Positions 23,633 to 31,892 of a DNA stretch of 49,644 bases are shown in pieces; position 1 is the first letter of the stretch, and each line of letters opens with the position of its first letter. The notes under the pieces are model-generated. The model was not told the origin of the DNA, made no database searches, and worked only from the letters and a program-made list of their open reading frames with translations. A program made the translations under genes and the position numbers. Source of the stretch: Candidatus Brocadiales bacterium (GTDB lineage: Bacteria > Planctomycetota > Brocadiia > Brocadiales > Bathyanammoxibiaceae); NCBI GenBank assembly GCA_030586765.1, contig JAUQZZ010000001.1, positions 1 to 49,644 of the forward strand, written 5' to 3'.

Positions 23633-24001
23633 TTACACCACCTCTGAGGCAAGGGATATGATTCTAGTAAAATTCTTCTGCCTCAACTCCCTGGCCACAG
23701 CACCAAAGACCCTGGTACCCCTGGGATTACCTTCCCCATCTATAAGCACTATAGCATTCTTGTCAAACCTCAAATAAGAGCCATCTTCCCTGTGGATGTT
23801 CTGTCTGGCCCTTACCACTACACCTTTCACTACATCACCCTTCTTTACTTCTCCCCCGGGCATGGCCTTCTTCACCGCGGCCACTATGACATCTCCCACA
23901 GTGGCATATCTCTTGGCGGAGCCTCCCAGCACCTTTATAACCATAGCCCTCTTGGCTCCTGTGTTATCTGCTACATCTAACTTCGTATATTCCATTATCA
24001 C
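23633..24001 (-). CDS. rplN: Ribosomal protein L14
   Basis: 122 residues from a GTG start overlapping the rpsQ stop by four bases (GTGA). This start gives the family N-terminus 'MIMEYTKLDVADNTGAKR'. 'GVVVRARQNIHREDGSYLRF' is conserved. L14 sits at the subunit interface. Confidence 0.96.
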   Translation of the reverse strand: MIMEYTKLDVADNTGAKRAMVIKVLGGSAKRYATVGDVIVAAVKKAMPGGEVKKGDVVKGVVVRARQNIHREDGSYLRFDKNAIVLIDGEGNPRGTRVFGAVARELRQKNFTRIISLASEVV

Positions 24002-24261
24002 GCTCTAGTAGCCTCCTCCACTACACGCACCAGGCGCCAGTGTTTTGTCTTACTCAGAGGCCTTGTTTCCATAATCTCCACTTTATCCCCCACTTTTGCC
24101 TTTCCCTCCTCGTCGTGGGCCTTATAAACAGTGGCCCTCCGAATATACTTGCCGTAGCGGGGATGCTTCACCATTCTTTCAACCTTCACTACTACGGTCT
24201 TTTTCATCTTGTTGCTACTCACTACACCTACAACCCGCTTCCTCCTAGCTCTCCCTTCCAT
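23998..24261 (-). CDS. rpsQ: Ribosomal protein S17
   Basis: 87 residues from the ATG at 24261; a TTG six bases earlier is also possible. 'RRKRVVGVVSSNKMKKTVVV' is longer than needed but the core 'GVVSSNKMKKTVVVKVER' is the S17 signature, followed by 'GDKVEIMETRPLSKTKHWRL'-type sequence. One OB-fold. Confidence 0.94.
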   Translation of the reverse strand: MEGRARRKRVVGVVSSNKMKKTVVVKVERMVKHPRYGKYIRRATVYKAHDEEGKAKVGDKVEIMETRPLSKTKHWRLVRVVEEATRA

Positions 24262-24267
24262 GGTCAA

Positions 24268-24489
24268 CTAGCTTCCTTTTGAGTAAAGTCGTTTGTTTAA
24301 CCCTAGCTCCATTTCTCTGAGAATGGTCTCTAGTCTGGCTATATCCTTACGTGTCTTAGCATACTGGGCAGAGTTACGCAGCTCTCCTGCCTGCCACTGT
24401 ATCCTGAGATTTAGAAGTTCTCTTTTACAGCCCTCCAGCTCCTGGAGGATATCCTCTCTGGACTTGCTACGTATCTCTACAGGTTTCAT
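24268..24489 (-). CDS. rpmC: Ribosomal protein L29
   Basis: 73 residues, two long helices. 'LLNLRIQWQAGELRNSAQ' and 'RKDIARLETILREME' fit L29, which borders the peptide exit tunnel. Placed normally between rplP and rpsQ. Confidence 0.95.
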   Translation of the reverse strand: MKPVEIRSKSREDILQELEGCKRELLNLRIQWQAGELRNSAQYAKTRKDIARLETILREMELGLNKRLYSKGS

Positions 24490-24491
24490 GG

Positions 24492-24905
24492 CTATATCCT
24501 GCGCGTTATCATCCTAACCCTGACAGGCATCTTATGGGCTATGCGGTTAAAGGCCTGTCTTGCCAAATCCTCTGGCACACCTGAAACCTCGTAGATGATA
24601 GTGCCGGGTTTCACCACCGCCACCCAGAAGGCTGGTTCACCTTTACCCTTACCCATGCGGGTCTCTATAGGCTTAGCCGTAACAGATTTGTGGGGAAAGG
24701 CCCTGACCACTAATTTACCTTCCCTGGCCAGGAAATGGCTAGCGGCAACCCTACCCGCCTCTAGCTGCTGGGCAGTTACCCAGCCTGGCTCCAGGGCCTG
24801 GAGCCCATACTCGCCAAAGGCCACCGTCTGCCCCCTGGTGGCCCTCCCTTTAATCCGGCCTCGATGGGTCTTTCTAAACTTTACCCTTTTGGGCATTAAC
24901 TGCAT
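24492..24905 (-). CDS. rplP: Ribosomal protein L16
   Basis: 137 residues. The ATG at 24905 follows AAGGAG at good distance and gives 'MQLMPKRVKFRKTHRGR', matching the usual 'MLMPKRVK' start; it overlaps the rpsC end by 32 bases. 'FGEYGLQALEPGWVTAQQLE' region and 'ARVRMITRRI'-like end are conserved. Confidence 0.95.
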   Translation of the reverse strand: MQLMPKRVKFRKTHRGRIKGRATRGQTVAFGEYGLQALEPGWVTAQQLEAGRVAASHFLAREGKLVVRAFPHKSVTAKPIETRMGKGKGEPAFWVAVVKPGTIIYEVSGVPEDLARQAFNRIAHKMPVRVRMITRRI

Positions 24906-25545
24906 GGCTCTGCTCCTTTGGCACTTTTTCTCCCTTATATATCCAGACCTTCGCCCCTATGGTACCGTAGGCGGTGAAGGCCTCATGAAAGCCATAGTCA
25001 ATATCGGCCTTAAAGGTGTGCAGGGGAATCTTTCCCAATATCATGGACTCGGTCCTGGCTATCTCTGCACCACCCAGTCTGCCTGCTACCTGTATCTTGA
25101 CCCCTTCTGCCCCTGCCCCCATGACCGTGTCCATGGCCCTTCTCATGGTCCTGCGGAAGGCGGCCCGCCTCTCCAGTTGCTCCGCAATGCCCTCAGCCAC
25201 TAGCTGGGCATCTAGCTCGGGTTTATCTACCTCCTTTATCTTTATAGTAATCTGTCTCCCTGTGAGCTTTTCCAGTTCATCCCTGAGCTTATCTATACCT
25301 GCGCCTTTTCTTCCAATGATGAGCCCTGGACGGGCAGTATGCAAGGTGACCCTTGCCTCCTCCCTGGTCCTCTCTATCTCTACCATGGGTATAGCCGCAA
25401 AACCATAATTCTTTTTGACATGTCGTCGTATCTTCTGGTCCTCCACCAGGAGATTGCCGAAGCGGCTCTTATCGGCATACCAGTTGGAGCGCCAGTCAAG
25501 AGTTATTCCTACTCTTAGACTTGTGGGACGAACCTTTTGACCCAT
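24874..25545 (-). CDS. rpsC: Ribosomal protein S3
   Basis: 223 residues with an N-terminal KH domain ('RPGLIIGRKGAGIDKLRDEL') and the C-terminal 'GRLGGAEIARTE' segment. S3 lines the mRNA entry channel. It begins 11 bases after rplV. Confidence 0.97.
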   Translation of the reverse strand: MGQKVRPTSLRVGITLDWRSNWYADKSRFGNLLVEDQKIRRHVKKNYGFAAIPMVEIERTREEARVTLHTARPGLIIGRKGAGIDKLRDELEKLTGRQITIKIKEVDKPELDAQLVAEGIAEQLERRAAFRRTMRRAMDTVMGAGAEGVKIQVAGRLGGAEIARTESMILGKIPLHTFKADIDYGFHEAFTAYGTIGAKVWIYKGEKVPKEQSHAVNAQKGKV

Positions 25546-25556
25546 AACCTTCCTCT

Positions 25557-25904
25557 CTAGCCTTTCGGCTTCTCCTCGTTGGAGAGGACTACTGTAATGT
25601 GGCTAGTACGCCTCCTCAAGGGTGCAGACATACCTCTGGGCCTTGCCCAGTGCCACTTGCGCATAGGACCACTATCTATCCTGGCCTCACTTACCTTCAA
25701 AGAGTCCAGGTCCACTTCCGCACCCTCTTCAGCGCTGGCCAGGGCCGCCCTAAGGGTCTTGTCTATCGTGTAGGCAGCCCTCTTCGGGGTAAAACGGAGG
25801 ATCTCCAGGGCATCGTTCACAGGCTTACCTCTTATAAGGTCTATGACCAACCTGGCCTTCCTAGGGGATATCGTTGCATATCTATATACGGCCCTAAATC
25901 TCAT
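25557..25904 (-). CDS. rplV: Ribosomal protein L22
   Basis: 115 residues. 'RYATISPRKARLVIDLIRGK' and the loop 'RPRGMSAPLRRRTSHITVVL' are typical; the extended loop reaches into the exit tunnel and carries macrolide contacts. Two bases from rpsS. Confidence 0.97.
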   Translation of the reverse strand: MRFRAVYRYATISPRKARLVIDLIRGKPVNDALEILRFTPKRAAYTIDKTLRAALASAEEGAEVDLDSLKVSEARIDSGPMRKWHWARPRGMSAPLRRRTSHITVVLSNEEKPKG

Positions 25905-25906
25905 CT

Positions 25907-26197
25907 CTATGTACCAGGTATCCTCATCTCTTTCTTCTTCACTCCGCCGTGTCCCCTAAAGACTCTGGTAAGAGAAAACTCTCCCAGCTTATGTCCTACC
26001 ATGTCTTCAGTAACAAAAAGCTTCTGGAATATCTTGCCGTTGTGGATAAGGAAGGTATAGCCCACGAACTCTGGGATGATGGTGCAGGCCCTGGCCCAGG
26101 TACGGATGGGTTCCTTCTGGCCAGTCCCTTTCTGCGCCATGACCTTCTTTAACAGCTTCGCATCTACATAGGGTCCTTTTTTTACGGAACGTCCCAT
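25907..26197 (-). CDS. rpsS: Ribosomal protein S19
   Basis: 96 residues. 'MGRSVKKGPYVDAKLLKKV' and 'GHKLGEFSLTRVFRGHGG' are diagnostic. It lies in the head of the small subunit next to S13. Confidence 0.97.
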   Translation of the reverse strand: MGRSVKKGPYVDAKLLKKVMAQKGTGQKEPIRTWARACTIIPEFVGYTFLIHNGKIFQKLFVTEDMVGHKLGEFSLTRVFRGHGGVKKKEMRIPGT

Positions 26198-26210
26198 TAT
26201 TTTAAAGACC

Positions 26211-27032
26211 TCACTTTTGTCTCCTGCGGAGGATAAATTTGTTACTCAAGGCCCTCTTCTTCCTCGTCTTTCCCCCCTTGGACAATACCCCTGTGCGGGA
26301 ACAGGGTGGGCGGCCGCCATGGGCCCTTCCCTCGCCACCCCCCATGGGGTGTGAAACGGGGTTCATAGCCACGCCCCTCACACGGGGCCTTATGCCCATG
26401 TGGCGACTCCGGCCGGCCTTGCCAATGGTCACGTTAATCTGGTCGAGATTGCCTAACTGGCCGATGGTGGCCCTGCAGTTCTCGTGAACCTTGCGGATCT
26501 CTCCAGAGGGCAGGACTACGTGGGCGTATCCGCCCTCCCTGGCCAGCAGCTTGGCCATGCCCCCGGCAGACCTTACCATCTGTCCTCCGTGGCCTATCTG
26601 TAGCTCTATGTTGTGTACATCCATCCCAAGGGGTATGTTCTTCAGGGGCATGCAGTTACCTACCTTGGGTTCTGCCGATTCCCCGGAGATAACCGTATCT
26701 CCTACCTTTATGCCCTCAGGGGCTAATATGTATCTCTTCTCACCATCCTTATAGTGCAGGAGGGCTATCCTGGCGGTTCTATTGGGGTCGTACTCTATAG
26801 TAGCAACCCTGGCTGGGATATTATTTTTATCCCTCTTGAAGTCTATGAGTCTGTAGAACCTCTTTGAGCCTCCTCCCATATGCCTGGAGGTCATCCTTCC
26901 AGCGTTATTCCTGCCACCTGTCCTGGGAAGGGGTTCTAAGAGAGACTTCTCAGGCTCTGTAGTAGTAATCTCAGAAAAATCTAAGATGCTTGCAAAGCGT
27001 CTCCCAGGGGATGTCGGTTTGTAGTATCTCAT
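26211..27032 (-). CDS. rplB: Ribosomal protein L2
   Basis: 273 residues, normal length. 'GRNNAGRMTSRHMGGGSKRF' type sequence opens the RNA-binding part. 'GVAMNPVSHPMGGGEGRAHG' near the C-terminus includes the histidine important for peptidyl-transferase assembly. Confidence 0.97.
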   Translation of the reverse strand: MRYYKPTSPGRRFASILDFSEITTTEPEKSLLEPLPRTGGRNNAGRMTSRHMGGGSKRFYRLIDFKRDKNNIPARVATIEYDPNRTARIALLHYKDGEKRYILAPEGIKVGDTVISGESAEPKVGNCMPLKNIPLGMDVHNIELQIGHGGQMVRSAGGMAKLLAREGGYAHVVLPSGEIRKVHENCRATIGQLGNLDQINVTIGKAGRSRHMGIRPRVRGVAMNPVSHPMGGGEGRAHGGRPPCSRTGVLSKGGKTRKKRALSNKFILRRRQK

Positions 27033-27036
27033 GTTT

Positions 27037-27318
27037 CTAGTATCCCAAGTCGATGGCGTTGCCCTCTGCCAGGGTGACTATGGCCTTCTTCCAGATATGG
27101 CCCTTAGTGGGTCCGTACCTTGTCCTGCGGGATTTCCCCCGCCTCATTACGGTCCTGACACCGAGAACTTTTACCTTGAAGAGTTTTTCAATGGCCTCCT
27201 TTATCTGAATCTTATTGGCCTTTCTATCTACCTCAAAGTGATAGGAATTGTTCCTGTCCCTATCAGTAACACTTTTTTCCGTGTGAAGAGGTTTCTTAAC
27301 TATCTGGAAGGTGTCCAT
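27037..27318 (-). CDS. rplW: Ribosomal protein L23
   Basis: 93 residues. 'IVKKPLHTEKS', 'FEVDRKANKIQIKEAIEKLF' and 'VNTVM'-like 'VRTVMRRGKSRR' fit L23, the exit-tunnel docking site for trigger factor and SRP. Confidence 0.96.
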   Translation of the reverse strand: MDTFQIVKKPLHTEKSVTDRDRNNSYHFEVDRKANKIQIKEAIEKLFKVKVLGVRTVMRRGKSRRTRYGPTKGHIWKKAIVTLAEGNAIDLGY

Positions 27319-27321
27319 GGT

Positions 27322-27933
27322 CTACTGTAGACTGCCTAGCTGGTCACGAGTCACAAGGAGCCTTTTCCTTCTCAGGAGTTCATAGGCGTTTAATTGGGAG
27401 GCCTGCCTAACGGCTAGGCCCGGGATATTCCGTGCAGATTTCCATATTGTCTTATTCTCGTCCCTAGCCACCACAAGGCAGCTACCTTCTATCCCCAGTG
27501 TCTTGAGGAGGGTGACCATCTTCTTTGTGCTGGGGCTGTCAAACTCCAGCTTGTCCACCACCGTTACTTCTCTATCCAGGAGTTTGCCCAGCAATGCGGA
27601 ACGCAGGGCCAACTTCTTGGCCTTCTTGGGTATCTGGTAAGAATAGTCTCTGGGCTTTGGGCCGAAGACTATCCCCCCCTTTCGCCACAGGGGTGAACGG
27701 ATCGTCCCTACCCGTGCCCTGCCGGTATGCTTCTGTACCCAGGGCTTCCTTCCTGAGCCATGTACCTCTGCCTTGGTCTTGGTGGAGGCCGTCCCTACCC
27801 TCTGATTGGCCTCGTACATAAGCACCGCTTCCCTGAGCAGACCCTTACGTACCTCGCCCCCTAAACTCCCTTCTTCTAGCCTGAGCTTGTCTACCTCTTG
27901 CCCCTGGGAGTTATAAACGGCAAGTTCTATCAT
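27322..27933 (-). CDS. rplD: Ribosomal protein L4
   Basis: 203 residues. The tunnel loop 'GSGRKPWVQKHTGRARVGT' and 'RSPLWRKGGIVFGPKPRDYS' are conserved. In many bacteria L4 represses the S10 operon. It overlaps rplC by four bases. Confidence 0.96.
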   Translation of the reverse strand: MIELAVYNSQGQEVDKLRLEEGSLGGEVRKGLLREAVLMYEANQRVGTASTKTKAEVHGSGRKPWVQKHTGRARVGTIRSPLWRKGGIVFGPKPRDYSYQIPKKAKKLALRSALLGKLLDREVTVVDKLEFDSPSTKKMVTLLKTLGIEGSCLVVARDENKTIWKSARNIPGLAVRQASQLNAYELLRRKRLLVTRDQLGSLQ

Positions 27934-28571
27934 GCCTTGGCCCCCTCCTTGACGCTCTTCTTTATAATCACATAGGTCCCAGGAGAACCTGGCACTGCAC
28001 CCTTTACTAGGAGAAGATTTTGCTCCCTGTCCAGCCGCATTATCTCCAGGTTCTGTATCGTTACCCGCTCCTGACCCATATGCCCTGCCATCTTTTTATT
28101 CTTCCAGACCCTGGCAGGGTCTGTATTAGAACCGATAGAGCCAGGTGCCCTGTGCCTTGTGGAACCATGGGTCATGGGCCCACCTTTAAAGCCCCATCTC
28201 TTTACTACTCCCTGAAAGCCTTTACCTTTGGTGATACCTGTAACATCTACCCTCTTTGTATCCTGAAAGACCTCGACCCCCAGGGCCTGACCTGCTTGAA
28301 GGGCTGGCTCTCCTGTATAAGCGACTTCACGGATAACCCTCTTCGGCCCCTGGCCTATCTTCTTTGTATGGCCAAGTTCAGGCTTTATAGCCACCTTTTC
28401 CTTCTTATCTTCGAAGCCTAACTGGAGGGCAGTGTAGCCATCCTTATCTGGGGTCTTCACTTGAAGGATGTGGCAAGGCCCAGCCTTTAGGACAGTAACG
28501 GGCACCCTGGTGCCGTCTTCCTTAAAGATTTGGGTCATGCCTATCTTCTTTCCCAGCAAACCACCTATCAT
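27930..28571 (-). CDS. rplC: Ribosomal protein L3
   Basis: 213 residues. 'GLLGKKIGMTQIFKEDGTRV' begins it and 'GGPMTHGSTRHRAPGSIGS' marks the loop reaching the peptidyl-transferase centre. It follows rpsJ after 17 bases. Confidence 0.97.
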   Translation of the reverse strand: MIGGLLGKKIGMTQIFKEDGTRVPVTVLKAGPCHILQVKTPDKDGYTALQLGFEDKKEKVAIKPELGHTKKIGQGPKRVIREVAYTGEPALQAGQALGVEVFQDTKRVDVTGITKGKGFQGVVKRWGFKGGPMTHGSTRHRAPGSIGSNTDPARVWKNKKMAGHMGQERVTIQNLEIMRLDREQNLLLVKGAVPGSPGTYVIIKKSVKEGAKA

Positions 28572-28588
28572 GTGAACATCTCCAAAAC

Positions 28589-28900
28589 CTACACCTTGAT
28601 CTTTATTTCAATCCCAGCAGGCATATTAAGCCTATTTAAGGCATCCACCGTCTTGGCCGTTGGCTCTAAGATATCTATAATACGCTTGTGGGTTCTTATC
28701 TCGAACTGCTCCCTAGACTTTTTATCCACATGGGGAGAACGCAGTACGGTATATCTTTCCACACGAGTGGGCAGAGGAACAGGACCCAAGACCTTAGCTC
28801 CTGTCCGCTTCGCGGTCTCTACAATCTCTGCGGCAGCCTGATCCAGCACCCTGTGGTCATAGGCTTCCATCCTTATACGAATCTTTTGATCTACCACCAT
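28589..28900 (-). CDS. rpsJ: Ribosomal protein S10
   Basis: 103 residues. 'KIRIRMEAYDHRVLDQAA' and 'GPVPLPTRVERYTVLRSPHV' are diagnostic. First gene of the S10 block, read from the promoter at 28928-28955 with a leader of only about 20 bases, so no long L4-type leader regulation is visible. S10 also partners NusB in antitermination. Confidence 0.97.
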   Translation of the reverse strand: MVVDQKIRIRMEAYDHRVLDQAAAEIVETAKRTGAKVLGPVPLPTRVERYTVLRSPHVDKKSREQFEIRTHKRIIDILEPTAKTVDALNRLNMPAGIEIKIKV

Positions 28901-28927
28901 ACCTCACCTAGAGGAAAAAACGTTACT

Positions 28928-28955
28928 ATGATACTATTTATTTTCTCTATGTCAA
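28928..28955 (-). promoter_or_regulatory. Internal promoter for the S10-spc-alpha genes
   Basis: On the minus strand TTGACA (28955-28950) and TATCAT (28933-28928) are 16 bases apart in AT-rich DNA. The -35 box overlaps the fusA stop codon. Transcription would start near 28921, directly before rpsJ. The upstream operon can also read through. Confidence 0.65.
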
Positions 28956-31009
28956 CTGCTCAAACTGGCGTAAATTTCTTTGGGTACGGCTCTGTACTGG
29001 AAGGGCTCCATAGTGTAACTGCCTCTGCCACTGGTAATAGACCTGAGGGTGGTGGCATAGCCAAACATCTCCGCCAGTGGTACATGGCTCCTGATTATCC
29101 TCGCGCCGCTCCTGACATCTAGCTCTAAGATGTCTGCCCTGCGGCTGTTAAGATCGTTCAGTACATCCCCCAGGTAGGACTCTGGCACTGCTACTTCTAC
29201 CTTCATGATGGGTTCAAGAAGCACAGAACCCGCCTGCTGTACAGCACGGGTTAGGGCATGGGCGGCAGCGGTATAGAAGGCGAGGTCTGAGGAGTCTACC
29301 GGGTGGTGAGACCCTCCTGTAAGGGTGGCCTTTATGTTAAGGAGAGGGTAACCCCCTGCGACACCGCTGCTAATGCCGTCTTCTAGGGCTGACTGGACGG
29401 ACCTTATATACGTTCTGGGAATAACCCCTCCTATTATCTTGTCTTCAAAGATTACAGGATGGGCATCCTTACAGGGCTCAAAGATGATGACCACGTGACC
29501 ATACTGACCGTGTCCACCCGTCTGCTGGATGAACTTCTCCTCAATCTCCACTGCCTTGGCTATGGTCTCCTTATAAGCCACCTTGGGTGTACCCACATTG
29601 GCGTCTACCTTGTACTCCCTGAGCATACGGTTCTTCAAGACCTCCAGGTGCAGTTCACCCATCCCAGAGATAATAAGTTGTCCCGTTTCCTCGTCCATGC
29701 GGGTCTCAAAGGTAGGGTCTTCTTTCTCCAATTTGTTCAGGGCGTAGACGAGTTTTTCTTTCTCTGCCTGGGTCTTGGGCTCAATGGCCATAGAAATGAC
29801 TGTCTCCGGGAAGTGCATGGGTTCCAGGAGTATCAGGCTCCGCTTTTCACAGAGGGTATCCCCGGTGACTGTGTGCTTGAGGCCTATGGCCGCTGCTATG
29901 TCCCCTGCTGATACCTCCTCCACCTGCTCCCGCTCATTGGCATGCATCCTGTAAAGCCGGCTTACCAGTTCAATCTTATTCTTCCTAGAATTGTATACCC
30001 TCTGTCCTGAGCGGAGTTTCCCAGAGTATATGCGTAGATAGGTAAGGTCTCCATGTTTATCAGACATTATCTTAAAGGCCAGGGCCGCTAAGGGCTCATC
30101 GGCAGATGCCTTCCTAGTGATAGTCCCTTCCTGCTCGGGATGGGCACCTTCTACAGGAGGGACGTCAAGAGGGGAAGGAAGGTAATCGCAGACTGCATCT
30201 AGAAGGGGCTGGACCCCTTTATTCTTAAAGGCGGCACCACAGAGTACAGGGGTGAACTTGACGCCTATAGTCCCCTCCCGGAGGGCCCTCTTTATGTCTG
30301 CCTCAGTTATGGGCTCCTCCCTCAAATACTTCTCCATGAACCAATCCACTTCCTCAGCTATACGTTCTATCATTTCTTCCCTAAGTTTCTGTACCTCAGG
30401 GAGATGCTCCTGGGAGATATCAACCTCTTCGTATCCAGTACCTACCTCATCCTGATAAAGCCAGACCTTCATTCTTACCAGGTCTATGCAGCCCTTAAAG
30501 TCCTGCTCCTTCCCTAGGGGTATTTGTATGGGTACAGCCTTCGCCCCGAGTTTTTCTCTTATCTCCTCCACTACTCTAAGAAAGTCTGAACCCACGCGAT
30601 CCATCTTGTTTACAAAGCACAGCCTGGGTACTCGGTACTTGTCAGCCTGGCGCCAGACGGTCTCTGACTGGGCCTCAACACCACCTACACCGCAAAAGAC
30701 ACATATGGCACCATCTAGCACCCTAAGGGACCTCTCTACCTCTGCAGTGAAATCCACGTGACCCGGGGTATCTATGATATTTATCTGGCAGTCCCTCCAG
30801 AAACAGGTTGTGGCAGCAGCAGTAATGGTTATACCTCGCCTCTGCTCCTCCTCCATCCAGTCCATAGTGGCAGTGCCTTCGTCCACCTCACCTATCTTAT
30901 AGGCCTTACCCGTATAAAAGAGAATCCTCTCAGTGAGGGTTGTCTTCCCCGCATCAATGTGGGCTGCTATACCAATGTTGCGCATCTTCTCAATGGGTTT
31001 CTTTTCCAT
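28952..31009 (-). CDS. fusA: Translation elongation factor G
   Basis: 685 residues from the ATG at 31009, eight bases after rpsG; a TTG at 31024 is in frame but would overlap rpsG. G1 'AHIDAGKTTLTE', G2/switch I 'RRGITITAAATTCFW', 'DTPGHVDF' and 'NKMDR' are intact. Domains II-V follow to the conserved C-terminal 'GRGSYTMEPFQYRAVP' segment. It drives translocation on the ribosome. Confidence 0.97.
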   Translation of the reverse strand: MEKKPIEKMRNIGIAAHIDAGKTTLTERILFYTGKAYKIGEVDEGTATMDWMEEEQRRGITITAAATTCFWRDCQINIIDTPGHVDFTAEVERSLRVLDGAICVFCGVGGVEAQSETVWRQADKYRVPRLCFVNKMDRVGSDFLRVVEEIREKLGAKAVPIQIPLGKEQDFKGCIDLVRMKVWLYQDEVGTGYEEVDISQEHLPEVQKLREEMIERIAEEVDWFMEKYLREEPITEADIKRALREGTIGVKFTPVLCGAAFKNKGVQPLLDAVCDYLPSPLDVPPVEGAHPEQEGTITRKASADEPLAALAFKIMSDKHGDLTYLRIYSGKLRSGQRVYNSRKNKIELVSRLYRMHANEREQVEEVSAGDIAAAIGLKHTVTGDTLCEKRSLILLEPMHFPETVISMAIEPKTQAEKEKLVYALNKLEKEDPTFETRMDEETGQLIISGMGELHLEVLKNRMLREYKVDANVGTPKVAYKETIAKAVEIEEKFIQQTGGHGQYGHVVIIFEPCKDAHPVIFEDKIIGGVIPRTYIRSVQSALEDGISSGVAGGYPLLNIKATLTGGSHHPVDSSDLAFYTAAAHALTRAVQQAGSVLLEPIMKVEVAVPESYLGDVLNDLNSRRADILELDVRSGARIIRSHVPLAEMFGYATTLRSITSGRGSYTMEPFQYRAVPKEIYASLSS

Positions 31010-31017
31010 AGCTATTC

Positions 31018-31491
31018 TTACCAAGTAAAGTGGGCAAAGGCCTTGTTGGCCTCGGCCATCTTGTGGGTATTCTCCTTCTTTATATAGGCTGCGCCTTGTC
31101 TTCTATAAGCCTCCATCAGCTCCTCTGCCAGTCTAAGGGACATGGGACGGCCCTTCTTCGCCTTTGCTGCCTGAACGATCCATCGGATAGCCAAGGATGT
31201 CTGCCTCTTTCTCGGCACCTCTACAGGCACCTGATATGTGGCACCCCCAATACGCCTAGAGCGGACCTCCACCAGGGGCTTCACATTATTGATTGCCGCC
31301 TCAAAGACCTCCATGGGTCCTTTATCTGCCACCTTTTTCTTGACCTGGTCCATGGCCCCGTAAAAGACCCTCTCCGCAACGCTCTTCTTTCCCTTTCTCA
31401 TAAGACCGTTTATAAACTTAGAAACCATCTTACTGCCATATATAGTGTCGGGCTTGATGAAGACTTCAGTACTTCTATACTCTAAAGCCAT
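31018..31491 (-). CDS. rpsG: Ribosomal protein S7
   Basis: 157 residues. 'LMRKGKKSVAERVFYGA', 'EVRSRRIGGATYQVPVEV' and 'KKENTHKMAEANKAFAHF' are conserved. S7 nucleates the head of the small subunit and may repress the str operon. Confidence 0.97.
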   Translation of the reverse strand: MALEYRSTEVFIKPDTIYGSKMVSKFINGLMRKGKKSVAERVFYGAMDQVKKKVADKGPMEVFEAAINNVKPLVEVRSRRIGGATYQVPVEVPRKRQTSLAIRWIVQAAKAKKGRPMSLRLAEELMEAYRRQGAAYIKKENTHKMAEANKAFAHFTW

Positions 31492-31506
31492 AGGATAAAT
31501 CTCCTC

Positions 31507-31881
31507 TTACTTAGGGCTCTTTGCCCCATACTTGGAGCGCCCCCTCCTTCTGCCCTCTACTCCGGCAGCATCCAGGGAACCCCGAATAATATGATACTTA
31601 ATCCCAGGCAGGTCTCTAACCCTACCCCCCCTTACCAGAACGATGGAATGTTCCTGGAGGTTATGTCCCTCACCAGGAATATAGGCCGTAATTTCCCTAC
31701 CGTTAGAGAGCCTGACCCTGGCTACCTTTCTTAAGGCAGAGTTAGGTTTTTTAGGTGTACGAGTCATTACTTGAAGACAGACCCCCCTCTTCTGGGAGCA
31801 GGCTTCCAGGTCTGGACTCTTGCTCTTCTTTTTTACTTGCCTTCTTCCCTTCCTAACCAGTTGATTTATTGTAGGGGTCAT
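31507..31881 (-). CDS. rpsL: Ribosomal protein S12
   Basis: 124 residues. 'KKPNSALRKVARVRLSNG' contains the streptomycin-site lysine and 'VRGGRVRDLPGIKYHIIRG' the second one. The sequence at both sites is of the normal sensitive type. It follows rpoC after 11 bases. Confidence 0.97.
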   Translation of the reverse strand: MTPTINQLVRKGRRQVKKKSKSPDLEACSQKRGVCLQVMTRTPKKPNSALRKVARVRLSNGREITAYIPGEGHNLQEHSIVLVRGGRVRDLPGIKYHIIRGSLDAAGVEGRRRGRSKYGAKSPK

Positions 31882-31892
31882 TAGCTCTCCTC

